Translations under genes and position numbers: made by a program
Notes under the pieces: generated by a model
Database searches by the model: none
What the model was told of the DNA's origin: nothing
Seen by the model: only the letters and a program-made list of their open reading frames with translations
DNA from: Phaseolus vulgaris
Lineage: Eukaryota > Streptophyta > Magnoliopsida > Fabales > Fabaceae
Direction: 5' to 3'
Assembly (NCBI RefSeq): GCF_000499845.2
Contig: NC_023758.2
Coordinates: 6,433,080 to 6,497,079, forward strand
Length of the DNA stretch: 64,000 nucleotides
Shown here: positions 32,996 to 44,092 of the stretch, piece by piece
Numbering within the stretch: the first letter of the stretch is position 1
Layout: each line of letters begins with the position of its first letter

Positions 32996-35772
32996 ATGAT
33001 GCGGTTATGGATTTCTTATCTGCAATTGTTGGAGCTGATTGTGAGTTCCTTGGTTCATTTGCTTTATGGATTTTACATATTTAGCTCCGCTGTTGCTGGG
33101 GACCTGTCACAGGCTCTCAATGAATATTTTCGCAAGCCTAACGTCAATGTTGAGGTCAAAGATGGAACTTCCAAGACCAATGCTCATGATCTTCCTCCTA
33201 TTGTGTTGGTTCATGGCATTTTTGGATTTGGCAAAGGGGTAAGCCCCATTGCTTTTATTCGCTTCTTTTCTTCTCAAGTTTTACCCTTTTCGTGGTATCC
33301 TTCTCTTTCTCTTCTCGGGTGTTGATTTGTCTTTCATACGGTCGTTTTTCTCAGAGATTGGGGGCTTTGTCGTACTTTGCTGGGGCGGAGAAGAAAGATG
33401 AAAGGGTTCTTGTCCCTGATTTGGGCTCTCTCACCAGTGTCTATGATAGGTGGGTTATTGAGGTATAAGAGCTTGATTTTGGGTGGTTTCGATTAAACGT
33501 TTGTGTTTTGTGTACCACTTCTACGCTTGTTCTGTTTTGCAAAATTTCTGAAAAGGGTTCCCTTGTTTTTCTTTTGCCTCAGGGCTCGAGAATTGTTCTA
33601 TTATTTAAAAGGTGGGCAAGTTGATTACGGTGAGGAGCATAGCACGGCTTGTGGACACTCGCAGTTTGGACGAATCTATGAACAAGGTTTGGAGATCTGA
33701 ATGTTCTCTTTGTTGTTGCTGTTGTTTTAGCTTTTGTAGTTTGTGATGTTTTATGAAATTGTCTGTTATTGTTATTGGGATGCAGGGCATTACCCCGAGT
33801 GGGACGAGGATCACCCTATTCATTTTGTTGGACACTCAGCGGGTGCACAAGTTGTTCGTGTCTTGCAACAAATGCTTGCTGATAAGGTTGGTGCTGATGG
33901 TTTCCCGTGCTTTTCACCTTTCCTTCTAATTCTAAAGGGTTTTATTGATTCATTTTTGTATTTGTTGTGGTTTTCGTATTTTTTTATAATTTGGTGTTCA
34001 TACTGTATTCAGGAATTCAAGGGGTATGAAAACAGTTCAGAGAACTGGGTACTAAGCATCACATCCTTATCTGGAGCATTTAATGGGACTACAAGAACCT
34101 ACACAGATGGCATGCAGTGAGTTCTTATCAGCTTTTCCTTATAATTAAACTTATAACTGTTTTATAATTGTTGATATTTATTAGCTGTCTTATTTAATTT
34201 TATTGTCTTCAAATGGGGGGTGGTTGAGAGAGCATGCAATATTAATTCCTAGGAGAAATGATTGAAAAACAGATAAATGATACTTGTAAAAGGCTATCTG
34301 GCTATGCAACTCTTTTCAGAAGATTATCAACGTTCTTGCTTTTAACTAAATTTTATGAGCTCTCTCCCGCAAACATGATAATTAGAATCAATATCTCGCT
34401 AATTATTAGTGTTGGCTACATTTAGCAAACTAAAATGCTAAGCTTGTCTATAATTTGAGATTGTTTCAGGCCAGAAGATGGGAAAACATTGAAACCTATT
34501 TGCCTGCTACAGCTTTGCCGCATTGGAGTGATTATATATGATTGGTTTGACATTTCCTGGCTGAAGAACTACTATAATTTTGGGTTTGATCACTTTAACA
34601 TGTCATGGAGAAAGATGGGCATATGGGGTCTTGTTGACTGTCTATTGGGGAATGCGGGTCCATTTGCTTCAGGAGATTGGATCCTCCCTGATCTTACAAT
34701 TCAAGGCTCTATAAGACTCAATTACCACCTACAAACATTTCCTAACACATACTACTTCAGCTACGCTACCAAGCGCACAACGAAGATCATGGGCGTTACA
34801 GTTCCTTCAAGCATACTTGGAATTCACCCCATGCTTTTCATAAGAGTTTTGCAGATGAGCCAGTGGTGTTATCCTTCAGATGTTCCTCCCCCTTATAAGG
34901 GATATAGGTTGGTTTTTAAATGCAATAGATAAACTATTTTTGCTTCCTTTGACAGTACTAGTTTGCAATTTGGATTAAGCTTGATCAATCAAACCACAAA
35001 TGTTACTTTTTCTTGTGCAGGGATGAGGACTGGCAAGACAATGATGGAGCACTAAACACAATATCCATGACTCATCCTCTCCTGCCAATTGAACACCCCA
35101 ACTGCTTGGTTGAAAAGGAATCAGATTGCAAACCTTTACAACCTGGCATCTGGTCCGTAAAAATATAATTTTTTCCCATAATAATTCATAGCATAGTCAA
35201 CCCTGTCTGGCTTAGCGTTGCATTATTTCCTTATATCTAAAACTATATGGTCTACTAAATTGGTTCACAGGATATCAGTATAGTGCAATGACCTCTTTTT
35301 ATAAGCTGCTTCAAGAACATCTTTAATAGGAATTTTTAATGAATAAAAATATTATTTTATTGTGGGTCTCAAGTATATGAGTTCTTTAAAATAAAAGAGA
35401 ATGCATGCATATGAGACTCGCATTAAAATAACAACTTTTGTAAGTAATTTCCATTGAAGATGCTACTAAACCATCTAGTTTCTAATCTGGTATTTGGAAA
35501 TTCTTAATAGCTGGGCGCATTCTTAATTTTGAAAATTTGTCCATGAAATTAGCACATTTTGTTCTGAGAAGATGTTCTGTATTGATCAATTCATGGTATT
35601 TTTATGAAACAGGTACTACAAATATGTGGAGGGTGATCACATACTATTCATTATTAATCGGGAGAGAGCAGGAGTGCAGTTTGACTTAATCTATGACAGT
35701 ATTTTCCAACGCTGTAGGAAACACGTTTTTAGGAAGAAGCCTCCAACAATGCCGAATGAAATCCATCACTAG
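32996..35772 (+). CDS. Lipase-like alpha/beta-hydrolase, 8 coding exons
   Basis: Coding exons: 32996-33238, 33355-33449, 33583-33686, 33786-33886, 34013-34116, 34470-34907, 35021-35152, 35613-35772; all introns GT-AG, phases consistent, 458 residues. The N-terminus (about 4-35) is hydrophobic, a signal or anchor segment. Catalytic features: oxyanion-type PIVLVHGIFGFGKG, nucleophile elbow GHSAG (Ser about 165), NDGALNTISM (Asp about 370) and VEGDHILF (His about 415), the order seen in family I.5-type lipases. Plants have a small conserved family of such proteins, annotated as triacylglycerol lipase-like or alpha/beta-hydrolase; the true substrate is not established from sequence. The ATG was chosen because it is the first in frame after the leader. 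The gene appears intact. Confidence 0.93.
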
Positions 35773-36500
35773 AACACCATTCTTTACTCTCCTTCATTCA
35801 ACTAAAAGAGATATATAAAAAGAAAATAGGGTATTCATTTCCGTTGGTGCCCCTTCACCTTTGTAAATGTAAATATTTTCCCAGTTTTCTCCCCAATTTT
35901 ATACCACTATTCTGTATTTTGTAGGATTGTGAGAGATATCAGAGGCCATAGTCAATAGAATGTCACAATCACTATAGTGTACACAATTATTGTCTCAATA
36001 TGAATACCACAAATTGTTGAAATTTTAATTTTGAGCTTTGCAGTTGAGCTATTGAAAGTGGATTGTCACGAACCTGGAACCTCTTCAATGTCACTAGTAT
36101 AATGTCCTTTTTTCAAACAAATGTATTCCTGAAAGGAAAAAAAAGGAAGGGCTTTTTGTGTGCAACGCAAAGTCTATAATTTCCTCTTTTTTTTTTATCA
36201 GCATAATTTCCTTTCTTTATGCGGTGGATACTTTGCCCCACGTAAATATAGAAAAAAAAATAAATTGGTTTCAGTTGATTAATCAGGAACTAGATTGTAC
36301 TGGAGAATCATTACAATGGTGATATCAAAGCAAACTAAACTGATTTAGATCGGAAAATTACAGGCGGGGAGGAGAGAATGTTTTTTTCCTTGTTGGAGCT
36401 TGCTATGAGGAAGTAGGATAATGAAGCCTATTGTATTTCTCATACTTTTGAGTAATAATACTGGATTTATCTCATCCCTTTTGTTATTCTCTTTGTTCTT
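35773..36500 (+). other. 3' untranslated and downstream region of the lipase-like gene
   Basis: AT-rich, with T-rich and AATAAA-like stretches; the poly(A) site cannot be placed by eye. No other gene seen. Confidence 0.4.
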
Positions 36501-36558
36501 TTTTTGGATCCCAAACATTTGGTTCGATCTGTCGGATACTAGAAAACGTTGGTAGCAA

Positions 36559-37215
36559 ATGCGATGGAAAAAAATGGAGGCTAAGGTTATATCAGTCGAG
36601 ATAGAAGTGAGTGATATGAAAAATGCATTGCAGGTTATGCAACTCAATGTTGATTCCAACCACGAGAAACTGATGGAGTTATTGTCGGGAAATAGTGGAA
36701 TGACAAACAAAAATGGCTGGGCTACAAGGGCCTACCATGATCCAAACAAGGCAATTGCTTCTTACATCCAATTTTTTTAACCTGCATCCAACACAATTTT
36801 AAATTTTCAAAAATGCCCTTTATTCTGGAATTTGTGTCATTGAAAATAATATATTATGGAAAAATAGATCTGGAAGAATTTTCAAAAATAAAAATCTGGA
36901 AACAAAAAATAAAATAATTTCGGATAAGAAAATCCGTAATACAAAAAATTCATTCCAGAAAAAAAAAATCCAAAAATATATTTTAGGGGTATGGAATGTA
37001 TTTTTATATGTACCCCATTTATCGAAGGGCCTTTTCGTCTTTTTCACTAAAATTGGGTGCATTGATATGGTGCAGGAAGCAATTGCCTCCAAATAATGGT
37101 TTAGTTTATGAGTTTGGATCAAGTGTGAAGAAGATGGAGTTGTTATTACCACGCATGATAGATAGTAGACTGCTTCTTCTTGCACCTCCATATGTTATTC
37201 TCTTATCTACATAAA
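36559..37215 (+). pseudogene. Gypsy gag N-terminal remnant, split by a MITE
   Basis: 36559-36749 reads KKMEAKVISVEIEVSDMKNA, then GWATRAYHDPNK; after the MITE it resumes at about 37097 with NGLVYEFGSSVKKMELLLPR. This is the coiled-coil N-terminus of a plant Ty3/gypsy gag. There is no intact downstream gag. It is unrelated to the CRM-like family of this window. Confidence 0.55.
36750..37087. mobile_element. Mutator-like MITE with 9-bp target duplication
   Basis: 338 bp with inverted ends GGCAATTGCTTC (36750) and GAAGCAATTGCC (to 37087), extending imperfectly inward. It is flanked by TCCAAACAA (36741-36749) and TCCAAATAA (37088-37096), a 9-bp duplication with one mismatch, as expected for Mutator-type insertion. 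No coding capacity. Confidence 0.82.
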
Positions 37216-37329
37216 CTTTTGTATTCTAAAATTGCTTTTTTGTAATATTTCGGATCTTCACATGCACCCCTAACTACGTAGGGGTAGGGGTGTGACACAG
37301 TTTGAAACCAATGCATGTGGTTGATACAA

Positions 37330-37900
37330 AAAGCATATGGCTCAGTTGTCAAGGTAAAACCTGTGACAAGGTGGTTTGCAAAGTGTAACCACCTTTTATG
37401 TAGATATTATAATCACGAATGGTTAAATGAAATTTCACATACTTGTCCCCACATCAAGATAAGTAACTTATTAAAGGAAGACATGTTTTATGAGGTACTT
37501 TGATGATGCGGATGTAAGGAGAAAGGTAAATATAGAGTTTGCAAACTTTTCAGATGGAAGAGAAAATTTTGCCAATGTTGGCTCTTTAAGGATAAAGGTA
37601 AAATGGATGCAAAATCATGGTGGATTGTTCATGGAGTTCATGCACCAATACTTTAGAAGATAACTTTTAAACTACTTGAACAACCATGTTCTTCTTGTTA
37701 TTGTGAGAGGAATTGGAGTATCTACTTCTTTATACATTCTTTAAAAAGAAATAAGATGAAACCTAAAAGAAGAAAAAACTAAATTATGGGATATTGCAGG
37801 AGATGATTTTTCATTGGATGACAATTGAATTCTTGATATTGCTAACTTATCTCTTGATGAACCAAAATTAAGAGTTGTATTTTTTAATGAAGATGAACAA
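37330..37900 (+). pseudogene. hAT transposase C-terminal remnant
   Basis: Fragments in order: YYNHEWLNEISHTCPH (37405-37450), then in another frame DDADVRRKVNIEFANFSDGR, KMDAKSWWIVHGVHAPIL, and LLEQPCSSCYCERNWSIY with FIHSLKRNKMKPK (37670-37765). The last is the hAT dimerisation region (consensus PCSSSCCERNWSTYSFIHS). Frameshifts and stops abound; it is a fossil. Confidence 0.75.
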
Positions 37901-38139
37901 ATGTAAAGTCAAACATTATGGTTTACATAAGTACATCTTTTTTTGAACTATTTTTATAGATGTTTCTCTTGATTTTTTCATATAACAAAATATATTACTA
38001 CATTTTAATTTAGATGTATAGCCGTGTCTCGTATCCTATAATTTTCAATTTAATCATATGTCGGTGTCCGTGTCGTATTCGTATCTGTGCTTCATAGGAG
38101 TGTAATGTATTTTGCCAGGGCAACACTATAAGAGGAACA

Positions 38140-38445
38140 TACAAAAACTTTATTTAAAACCTCAAACTGGGAAGGTTAAGGCTCAAATCAATGGAGTTCC
38201 AATCCTTATATGGGTAGATAGTGAAGCTACACACAATTTCATTTCAAAGAAACTAGTGTGCATGTAGTGGAAGGTAGAAAACATTAAACCCATGGATATC
38301 AAATTAAGGAATGGTACAAAACGATGACTTAGGGGATTTATCAATTAGTGGAGTTAGAGATTGGAGTACTGACATTTACTATGGAAACTGTGTTGTTCGA
38401 TCTGGATGGAACTAATTTGATTTTGGGGCTTGGTTGGCATCATTA
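38140..38445 (+). pseudogene. Retroviral-type protease remnant of an old gypsy element
   Basis: Reads GKVKAQINGVPILIWVDSEA then THNFISKKLVC. The protease active-site triad DSGA is changed to DSEA. The remainder decays through stops into the minisatellite at 38456. Confidence 0.65.
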
Positions 38446-38455
38446 GGAGAGATGG

Positions 38456-40070
38456 TGGTCGACATCGGTCCGGGCCCGTACGACTCGACATCGACCCGGG
38501 CCCGTACGACTCGATATCGGTCCGGGCCCGTACGACTCGACATCGGGACTCGACATCGACCCGGGCCCGTACGACTCGACATCGGCCCGGGTCCGTACGA
38601 CTCGACATCGGTCCGGGCCCGTACGACTCGACATCGGCCCGGGCCCATCAGCCCGAGCCCATACGACTCGACATTGGTCCAGGCCCGTACGACTCGACAT
38701 TGGTCCAGGCCCGTACGACTCGACATTGGTCCAGGCCCGTACGACTCGACATTGGTCCAGGCCCGTACGACTCGACATCGGCTTAGGCCCGTACGACTCG
38801 ACATCGGTCCAGGCCCGTACGACTCGACATTGGTCCAGGCCCGTACGACTCGACATCGGCTTAGGCCCGTACGACTCGACATCGGTCCGGGCCCGTATGA
38901 CTCGACATCGACCCGGGCCCGTACGACTCGACATCGGGACTCGACATCGACCCGGGCCCGTACGACTCGACATCGGCCCAGCCCCATCAGCCCGGGCCCA
39001 TACGACTCGACATTGGTCCAGGCCCGTACGACTCGACATTGGTCCAGGCCCGTACGACTCAACATTGGTCCAGGCCCGTACGACTCGACATCGGCTTAGG
39101 CCCGTACGACTCGACATCGGTCTGGGCCCGTACGACTCGACATCGGCCCGGGGCCGTACGACTCGACATCGGCCGGGGCCGTACGACTCGACATCGGTCC
39201 GGGCCCGTACGACTCGACATCGGTCCGGGCCCGTACGACTCGACATCGACCCGGGCCCGTACGACTCGATATCGGTTCGGGCCCGTACGACTCGACATCG
39301 GCTTAGGCCCGTACGACTCGACATCGGTCCGGGCCCGTACGACTCGACATCGGTCCGGGGCCGTACGACTCGACATCGGCCCGGGACCGTACGACTCGAC
39401 ATCGGCCGGGGCCGTACGACTCGACATCGGCCCAGGCCCATCGGCCCGGGCCCGTACGACTCGACATTAGTCCAGGCCCGTACGACTCGACATTGGTCCA
39501 GGCCCGTACGACTCGACATCGGCTTAGGCCCGTACGACTCGACATCGGCTTAGGCCCGTACGACTCGACATCGGTCCGGGCCCGTACGACTCGACATCGG
39601 CCCGGGGCCATACGACTCGACATCGGCCGGGGTCGTACGACTCGACATCGGCCCGGGCCCGTACAACTCGACATCTGCCCGGGCCCGTACAACTCGACAT
39701 CGGCCCCGGCCTGTACGACTCGACATCGGCTTAGGCCCGTACGACTTGACATCGTCCCGGGCCCGTACGACTCGACATCGGTCCGAGCCCATACGACTCG
39801 ACATCGGCCCGGGCGCGCTCGACTCAACATCAGTTTGGGTCCGTGACAACGACCTGAGCCCACTGGACTTGACAACGGGCCAACCCCGCTCGACTCGACA
39901 TCAGCCTGGACCCATTCGGCTCAATATCGGCCTTGGCCCGCTCAGCTCGAAATTGGCCTCGGCCCAGATGACTCGACATCGGTCTGGGCCCAGACACTCG
40001 ACAACAACCCAGGCCCGAACGACTCGACATCGATTCGGGTCTGCTCTGCTCGACATCAACCCGAATATTC
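38456..40070. repeat. 26-bp CpG-rich minisatellite, about 60 units
   Basis: Unit of 26 bp: GTACGACTCGACATCGG followed by TCCGGGCCC, repeated head to tail. Variants are TTGGTCCAG (runs of three or four), CGGCTTAGG and ATCGACCCG. Irregular spacers such as CCCATCAGCCCG occur at about 38646, 38985 and 39437, giving a loose higher-order pattern. Units decay toward 40070. Because 26 is not a multiple of 3, long frames stay open in several frames on both strands (up to 358 codons); they are artefacts. The block is strikingly GC- and CpG-rich amid AT-rich DNA. Confidence 0.95.
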
Positions 40071-40644
40071 TTGGTTCAACTTGGATCGTGCCAATTCAAA
40101 ACTCAACCAAAAATGCAATTTGGATAATCCAAAAATGTATCCAATCCATATCTAATTCATATCCAACTAAATGGATTGGATTTAAAATCCAAAAATATGG
40201 ATTTAGATTTAATATAAATCCATTTAAATGGATTAAAACTAATATGGATTTGGATCATTATGAATTGAATTTTGTAATTTGGATTTTTTTTCCACACTTA
40301 ATATACATACAGATTTTGATACTCAGTTCTTAATGAATCTAATTGTTAATACTAACAATTTTATGCTAAAAAAACTTCAAACACGCATCTAATGTTTTCC
40401 CCCACCGACTAGTCTAGAGCACTAACTCTAGGGGATCACCATCGAGTTATATAAACAATACACAAAGAACTTTTTGTGACCTTAAATTCCAATACATAGT
40501 TGCAAGAATAAACTCTTACTAAGAAAAGTTGTAAATGGAGAGAGAAGAATATAGTTGAATACACTCAGGAGGAATAAACGGGTAGATGAATTACTACTAC
40601 CAGCATATCTTCACAAGCATAAAAGATAATTAGACATGAACCAG
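40071..40644. other. AT-rich DNA with ATGGATT/AATCCAT runs
   Basis: 40090-40270 is dense in AATCCAAAT, ATGGATTT and their complements, so it can fold on itself. No gene recognised. Confidence 0.5.
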
Positions 40645-40811
40645 TACGATTGGAGAAGGATCAACATAGTTGGTTATATCAAGTAAAAAAGAATTGAATG
40701 ACTGTAATAAGTAGTTTTAAGTTTTATCAAATGAACTCAATTGTTGTTCTAAATTTTGAAGTCATTTGATCTTAGGTACTGAGTTCGAGAGCATCTGACT
40801 GAAGTTATAAA

Positions 40812-40822
40812 GTCCCACATTC
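40812..40822 (+). promoter_or_regulatory. Upstream sequence element (USE) of the U2 snRNA gene
   Basis: GTCCCACATTC matches the plant snRNA USE (RTCCCACATCG). It lies 76 bases before the RNA start. Confidence 0.9.
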
Positions 40823-40854
40823 ATCAGAATACTAAAAGGCAGCTGAAGCTTTGA

Positions 40855-40861
40855 TTATAAA
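40855..40861 (+). promoter_or_regulatory. TATA box of the U2 snRNA gene
   Basis: TATAAAA, 33 bases before the RNA start. There are 32 bases between the USE and the TATA box, the spacing that marks Pol II rather than Pol III snRNA promoters in plants. Confidence 0.88.
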
Positions 40862-40887
40862 AGTCAAATACTTCTTTGTGTTTAAGC

Positions 40888-41080
40888 ATACCTTTCTCGG
40901 CCTTTTGGCTAAGATCAAGTGTAGTATCTGTTCTTATCAGTTTAATATCTGATATGTGGACTATTAGTTCACACGATATTAAATTAATTTTTTGAGGGAG
41001 AGGGCCATCAAAGTAGCTTGCTACTTGGTCTCTCAAGCATCGTCCTTGTGTTGCACTTTTGCAAGGATCTGGTGCATCCC
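40888..41080 (+). ncRNA. U2 spliceosomal snRNA
   Basis: 193 nt starting ATACCTTTCTCGGCC. It has the U6-pairing 5' region, the branch-site recognition GTAGTA, the stem IIa region (ATATCTGATATGTGG), an Sm site ATTTTTTG, and stem-loop IV (GCATCGTCCTTG ... CAAGGATCTGGTGC). U2 pairs with the intron branch point in the spliceosome. Compared with the usual plant U2 it has paired changes in stem II (GGACTATTAGTTC instead of GGGCCATCGGCTC) that keep base pairing. The promoter and 3' signal are in place, so this copy may be expressed. Confidence 0.92.
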
Positions 41081-41089
41081 AACCAAAGT

Positions 41090-41096
41090 AGTTCAA
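41090..41096 (+). terminator. snRNA 3'-end box
   Basis: AGTTCAA, ten bases after the RNA, fits the plant snRNA 3' signal AGTNNAA. Confidence 0.7.
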
Positions 41097-41283
41097 ATTT
41101 TTTTGATAACTTAAGCTTTTTAGTTTTCTTCATTAATTAATAAATGGCTGTCAATTGTTCAGGTCTTTTGTGTTTTCTATATTTGTCCTTATCTGGTTTT
41201 TAGTAAATTGTTAGTAATTGTTTTTCTTAAATTGTTATTAAGTTCAGTACTTTATATTCCATTATAGTTGAACCTTTATATTC

Positions 41284-41810
41284 CAGATGTTGAGTGTAAA
41301 ACTATCCTCCTTTTGCTTAGGGACTACCCATAAAGTAAAAGAATTTTATGATAGGTTGCAATTTAATGTTATGTTAATGCAGAAAACATGCAGCATCATT
41401 ATAGCTTGTGGGATAGTGTTATAATTTATATTTTGTTGTTTTTCCTTTTTGTGAAGTGACACGTCTGTAAAGAGGATACCTTTTATCAGTTGGTCTGGTT
41501 ATTCTGCTTTCTGATAATATTTTTGTGTCAGTTTTTCTTTATTTGTTATTGTTTTCCCTCATAAGATCTGCAAACTTACTATTTCATTATAGTTGATACT
41601 GTTTGTTTCAGGTGTAGAAGTGAAGAAACTATCCTCCATTTGCTAAGGGACTACCCAAAAAGCAAAAGGATTTTGTAGTATGTTACAATATAATGTTCAG
41701 GTCAATAATAATGCAGAAAGCATGTCTTGGTTGCAGCATCAGTATGTTACAGTATAATGTTCATGTCAATAATAATGCAGAAAACATCTCTTGGTTGCAG
41801 CATCATACTA
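41284..41810. repeat. Local duplications downstream of U2
   Basis: ACTATCCTCC with GGGACTACCCA and AATGCAGAAA recurs at about 41300-41400 and 41625-41730. A further copy of TATGTTACAGTATAATG with TTGGTTGCAGCATCA follows at 41742-41806. No gene seen in 41100-42120. Confidence 0.65.
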
Positions 41811-42129
41811 CGCAAAGGCATTGTCTTTGCTGTGACATGTTGGTTGATATCCAGGAATGAGGAAATATTTCAAGACACTATTATTCAATATTTCTCTCTT
41901 TTATCTCATGTAACTTATATTTTGTTGTTTTTCCTTCTTGTGAAGTGGCCCTACTGTAAAGAGGATTCCTTTTATCCGTTAATGAAAGTTTCACTTTATT
42001 TGAGTGATATGCATTCTGTATAATATATATCACATCAGATTACCATATTCAATACTATGATCCAAATCAGAAAAAGCTTATGCAATTCAAGTTTGTTGGT
42101 ATGAGGACACTTACAAGCTCAATGTGCAA

Positions 42130-42434
42130 CTCCTGAACGTTTAAATGATCACTTGTTACCAGACTTTCAAAAGGAATTTATTATTGAAAGTGATGTTTCA
42201 GGACAAGATACTAAGGCCATTCTCATTCAAGATGGTAAACCAATTGTTTATTTCAGCAAATTGTATTTGTTGGGGTGGAAGTTCACAGTGAGGACTGATA
42301 AGAAAAGTTTGAGACAATTGTTCTTAGAAATAGTAACTATGATGAATCAACAGAACTGGGCTGGGAAGTTCTTGGGTTGTCGATTTGATATTGAGTATAA
42401 GCCCTCACATAGAATGGTGATACTGAAATCATGA
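42130..42434 (+). pseudogene. Old gypsy RNase H remnant (copy 1)
   Basis: An open stretch reading LPDFQKEFIIESDVSGQD, then ILIQDGKPIVYFSK, then LLGWKFTVRTDKKSLRQL and FLGCRFDIEYKPSHR. These are the RNase H motifs that follow RT in Ty3/gypsy pol (ETDASG, YFSK, TDQKSLR, YKPG). About 50 residues between YFSK and LLGWKF are missing. The lineage differs from elements A-G. Confidence 0.75.
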
Positions 42435-42689
42435 CAGATCTACACTAGAAGAAAGAGAGTGGGTCCTAGGAGACAAAGAATAAATATAGACAAAAACAAT
42501 AAAAAAAGATGAACAAGACTCTATAGACGATACAAAGAACAGAATGTTGTTAAACAAAACAATGACATATGCTTCCAACAGAAGAACCTCACACGATTCA
42601 ACCTTTGTGTCTATACTAAAGAAATACTTTAAATGTTTAAAATATTAAAAGAGGACATCGGTGCAGAGTTGTCATGGCTAAATATTGGT

Positions 42690-42905
42690 ACAACACCAAT
42701 TTCCATGCTTCCATAAGGACACATTGTTTGAAGTTGTTTATGATAGAAAACCTCCAACACTCACTTGTTTTGTGCCTGGAGAACTGAGGGTGGTGGCAAT
42801 AAAAAAGGAGATGAGGTTATTAGGAAGTGAAGTATGAATTGCAGCGAGGTCAAAACAAAATGATAAATGAAGCGAGTAAGAAGATAGAGCATGAATTCAT
42901 TCATA
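42690..42905 (+). pseudogene. Old gypsy integrase C-terminal remnant
   Basis: A frame reads FEVVYDRKPPTLTCFVPGEL then RVVAIKKEM, the region after the integrase core in gypsy elements (usual FEVVYGRKPP). Stops follow. Confidence 0.6.
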
Positions 42906-43109
42906 GTAGGAAATTTTGTGCTCCCTGAGCGTTGACCGCATGGACACTTAGTATGAATCCTAAGTTAATTGCAGATATTATGGAGTGTCTTGCAAAAGGG
43001 TGATTGAAGTCTTATACTTTTGTTTTTCGAAATAGTCTCTAAAATAATAAAATTATATAGACAACCCATAAATAATCTTTTATAAATAACTGAGGGACTA
43101 TTTAGTATT

Positions 43110-44092
43110 TGTACCGTCCCGTCCCCGAGCGTTGATCAAAGTCAAAGTCAAAGTCAAAGTCGAACACGTGGTGGGACCCGCCAAGGGGCTCAAGGGAGAA
43201 AGTCAATAGGTTGACCACTTTGGGCGTTGCCAGGTGTGGGCGACGCCATGTTGAGGCATCGTTGATGTCACCCCCCGATACCCACGGGTAGGGAAGACCG
43301 TGGAGGGGGCGACATAGTCAGAGGTCACGGTACGGGCGAAGAGGCCTCGGGTCCCGGTACCTCAGAACAGTAATACAGAGAAGAGAAAGGTGGCTTCAAG
43401 GCCATAGTCCCAGTACCAGTAGGGGGTAACCTGATTCGTGAAGTACCCACGCCACCTCTGGAGAATCCCTGGGACAGATACGACCCAGGAGAGGGGCATG
43501 CCTAGGGGTGAACCATGTGCATGGTACGAGAGGAAGGCAAATACACTCCCAGAGCGAGTGACTAGAAGCTGGGCGCATGAGTTGGCACCCAGGTAGTCAC
43601 CCCTCGCGTCAGATGCACTCCGCAGAAGGAAGACTTACACGTTAGAGTTTCCCTAAGTTGGGTTACAACGTTGTAAGGCCTTCCACGTGGAATCACGGTT
43701 AAGTCAAAAGAACACATGGCAGTAAGCACTGAAACATCAAGGTATATAAGCTTCTCTGAAAGCTTAGTAAGGTACGTTTTATTAGTTGCACATTTTACTC
43801 ATTCTACACACCCACTTTCTGATCATTCGCTCGCTTACTCACCGTACGCACGAGTGGTTGGAGAGAGAGAACAAAGTTAGTTACGATTCAGTTACGGTGC
43901 TCCGATACGGAGGTTTTGATGTTTCTTGCTTTGCTGACTTGATCGTCGGAGTGCAAACGGCCGCGAGGGCGCCCTTTGCTCACTTCATTTCAGGTACTCA
44001 CGGCGGCGTAAGGCGGAGATTTGAGTTGAAGAAGTCCTTGATCGCAAGTTAGAACCACGCACGAAGACTTTTTCAGTCCACCGGCAGGAACA
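43110..44092 (+). repeat. Solo LTR related to the Tat LTR
   Basis: 983 bp, TGTACCGTCCCGTCC to GGCAGGAACA, same ends as 12073-13208. It is flanked by GTATT (43105-43109) and ATATT (44093-44097), a 5-bp duplication with one change. The left end has an AAAGTC hexamer array (43137-43161) followed by CACGTG (43165-43170). No internal region. Confidence 0.88.

Noticed and set aside
39059..39427. Centromeric satellite
   Set aside because: A 26-bp unit over 1.6 kb is minisatellite scale; typical plant centromere satellites have monomers of about 150-180 bp in much longer arrays.
38456..40070. CRISPR-like direct repeats
   Set aside because: Units are head to tail without unique spacers and the DNA is a plant nuclear genome.
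38354..40333. Many overlapping frames of 100-358 codons on both strands
   Set aside because: They are translations of the 26-bp minisatellite. A stop-free unit whose length is not a multiple of 3 opens several frames at once; no gene signals are present.
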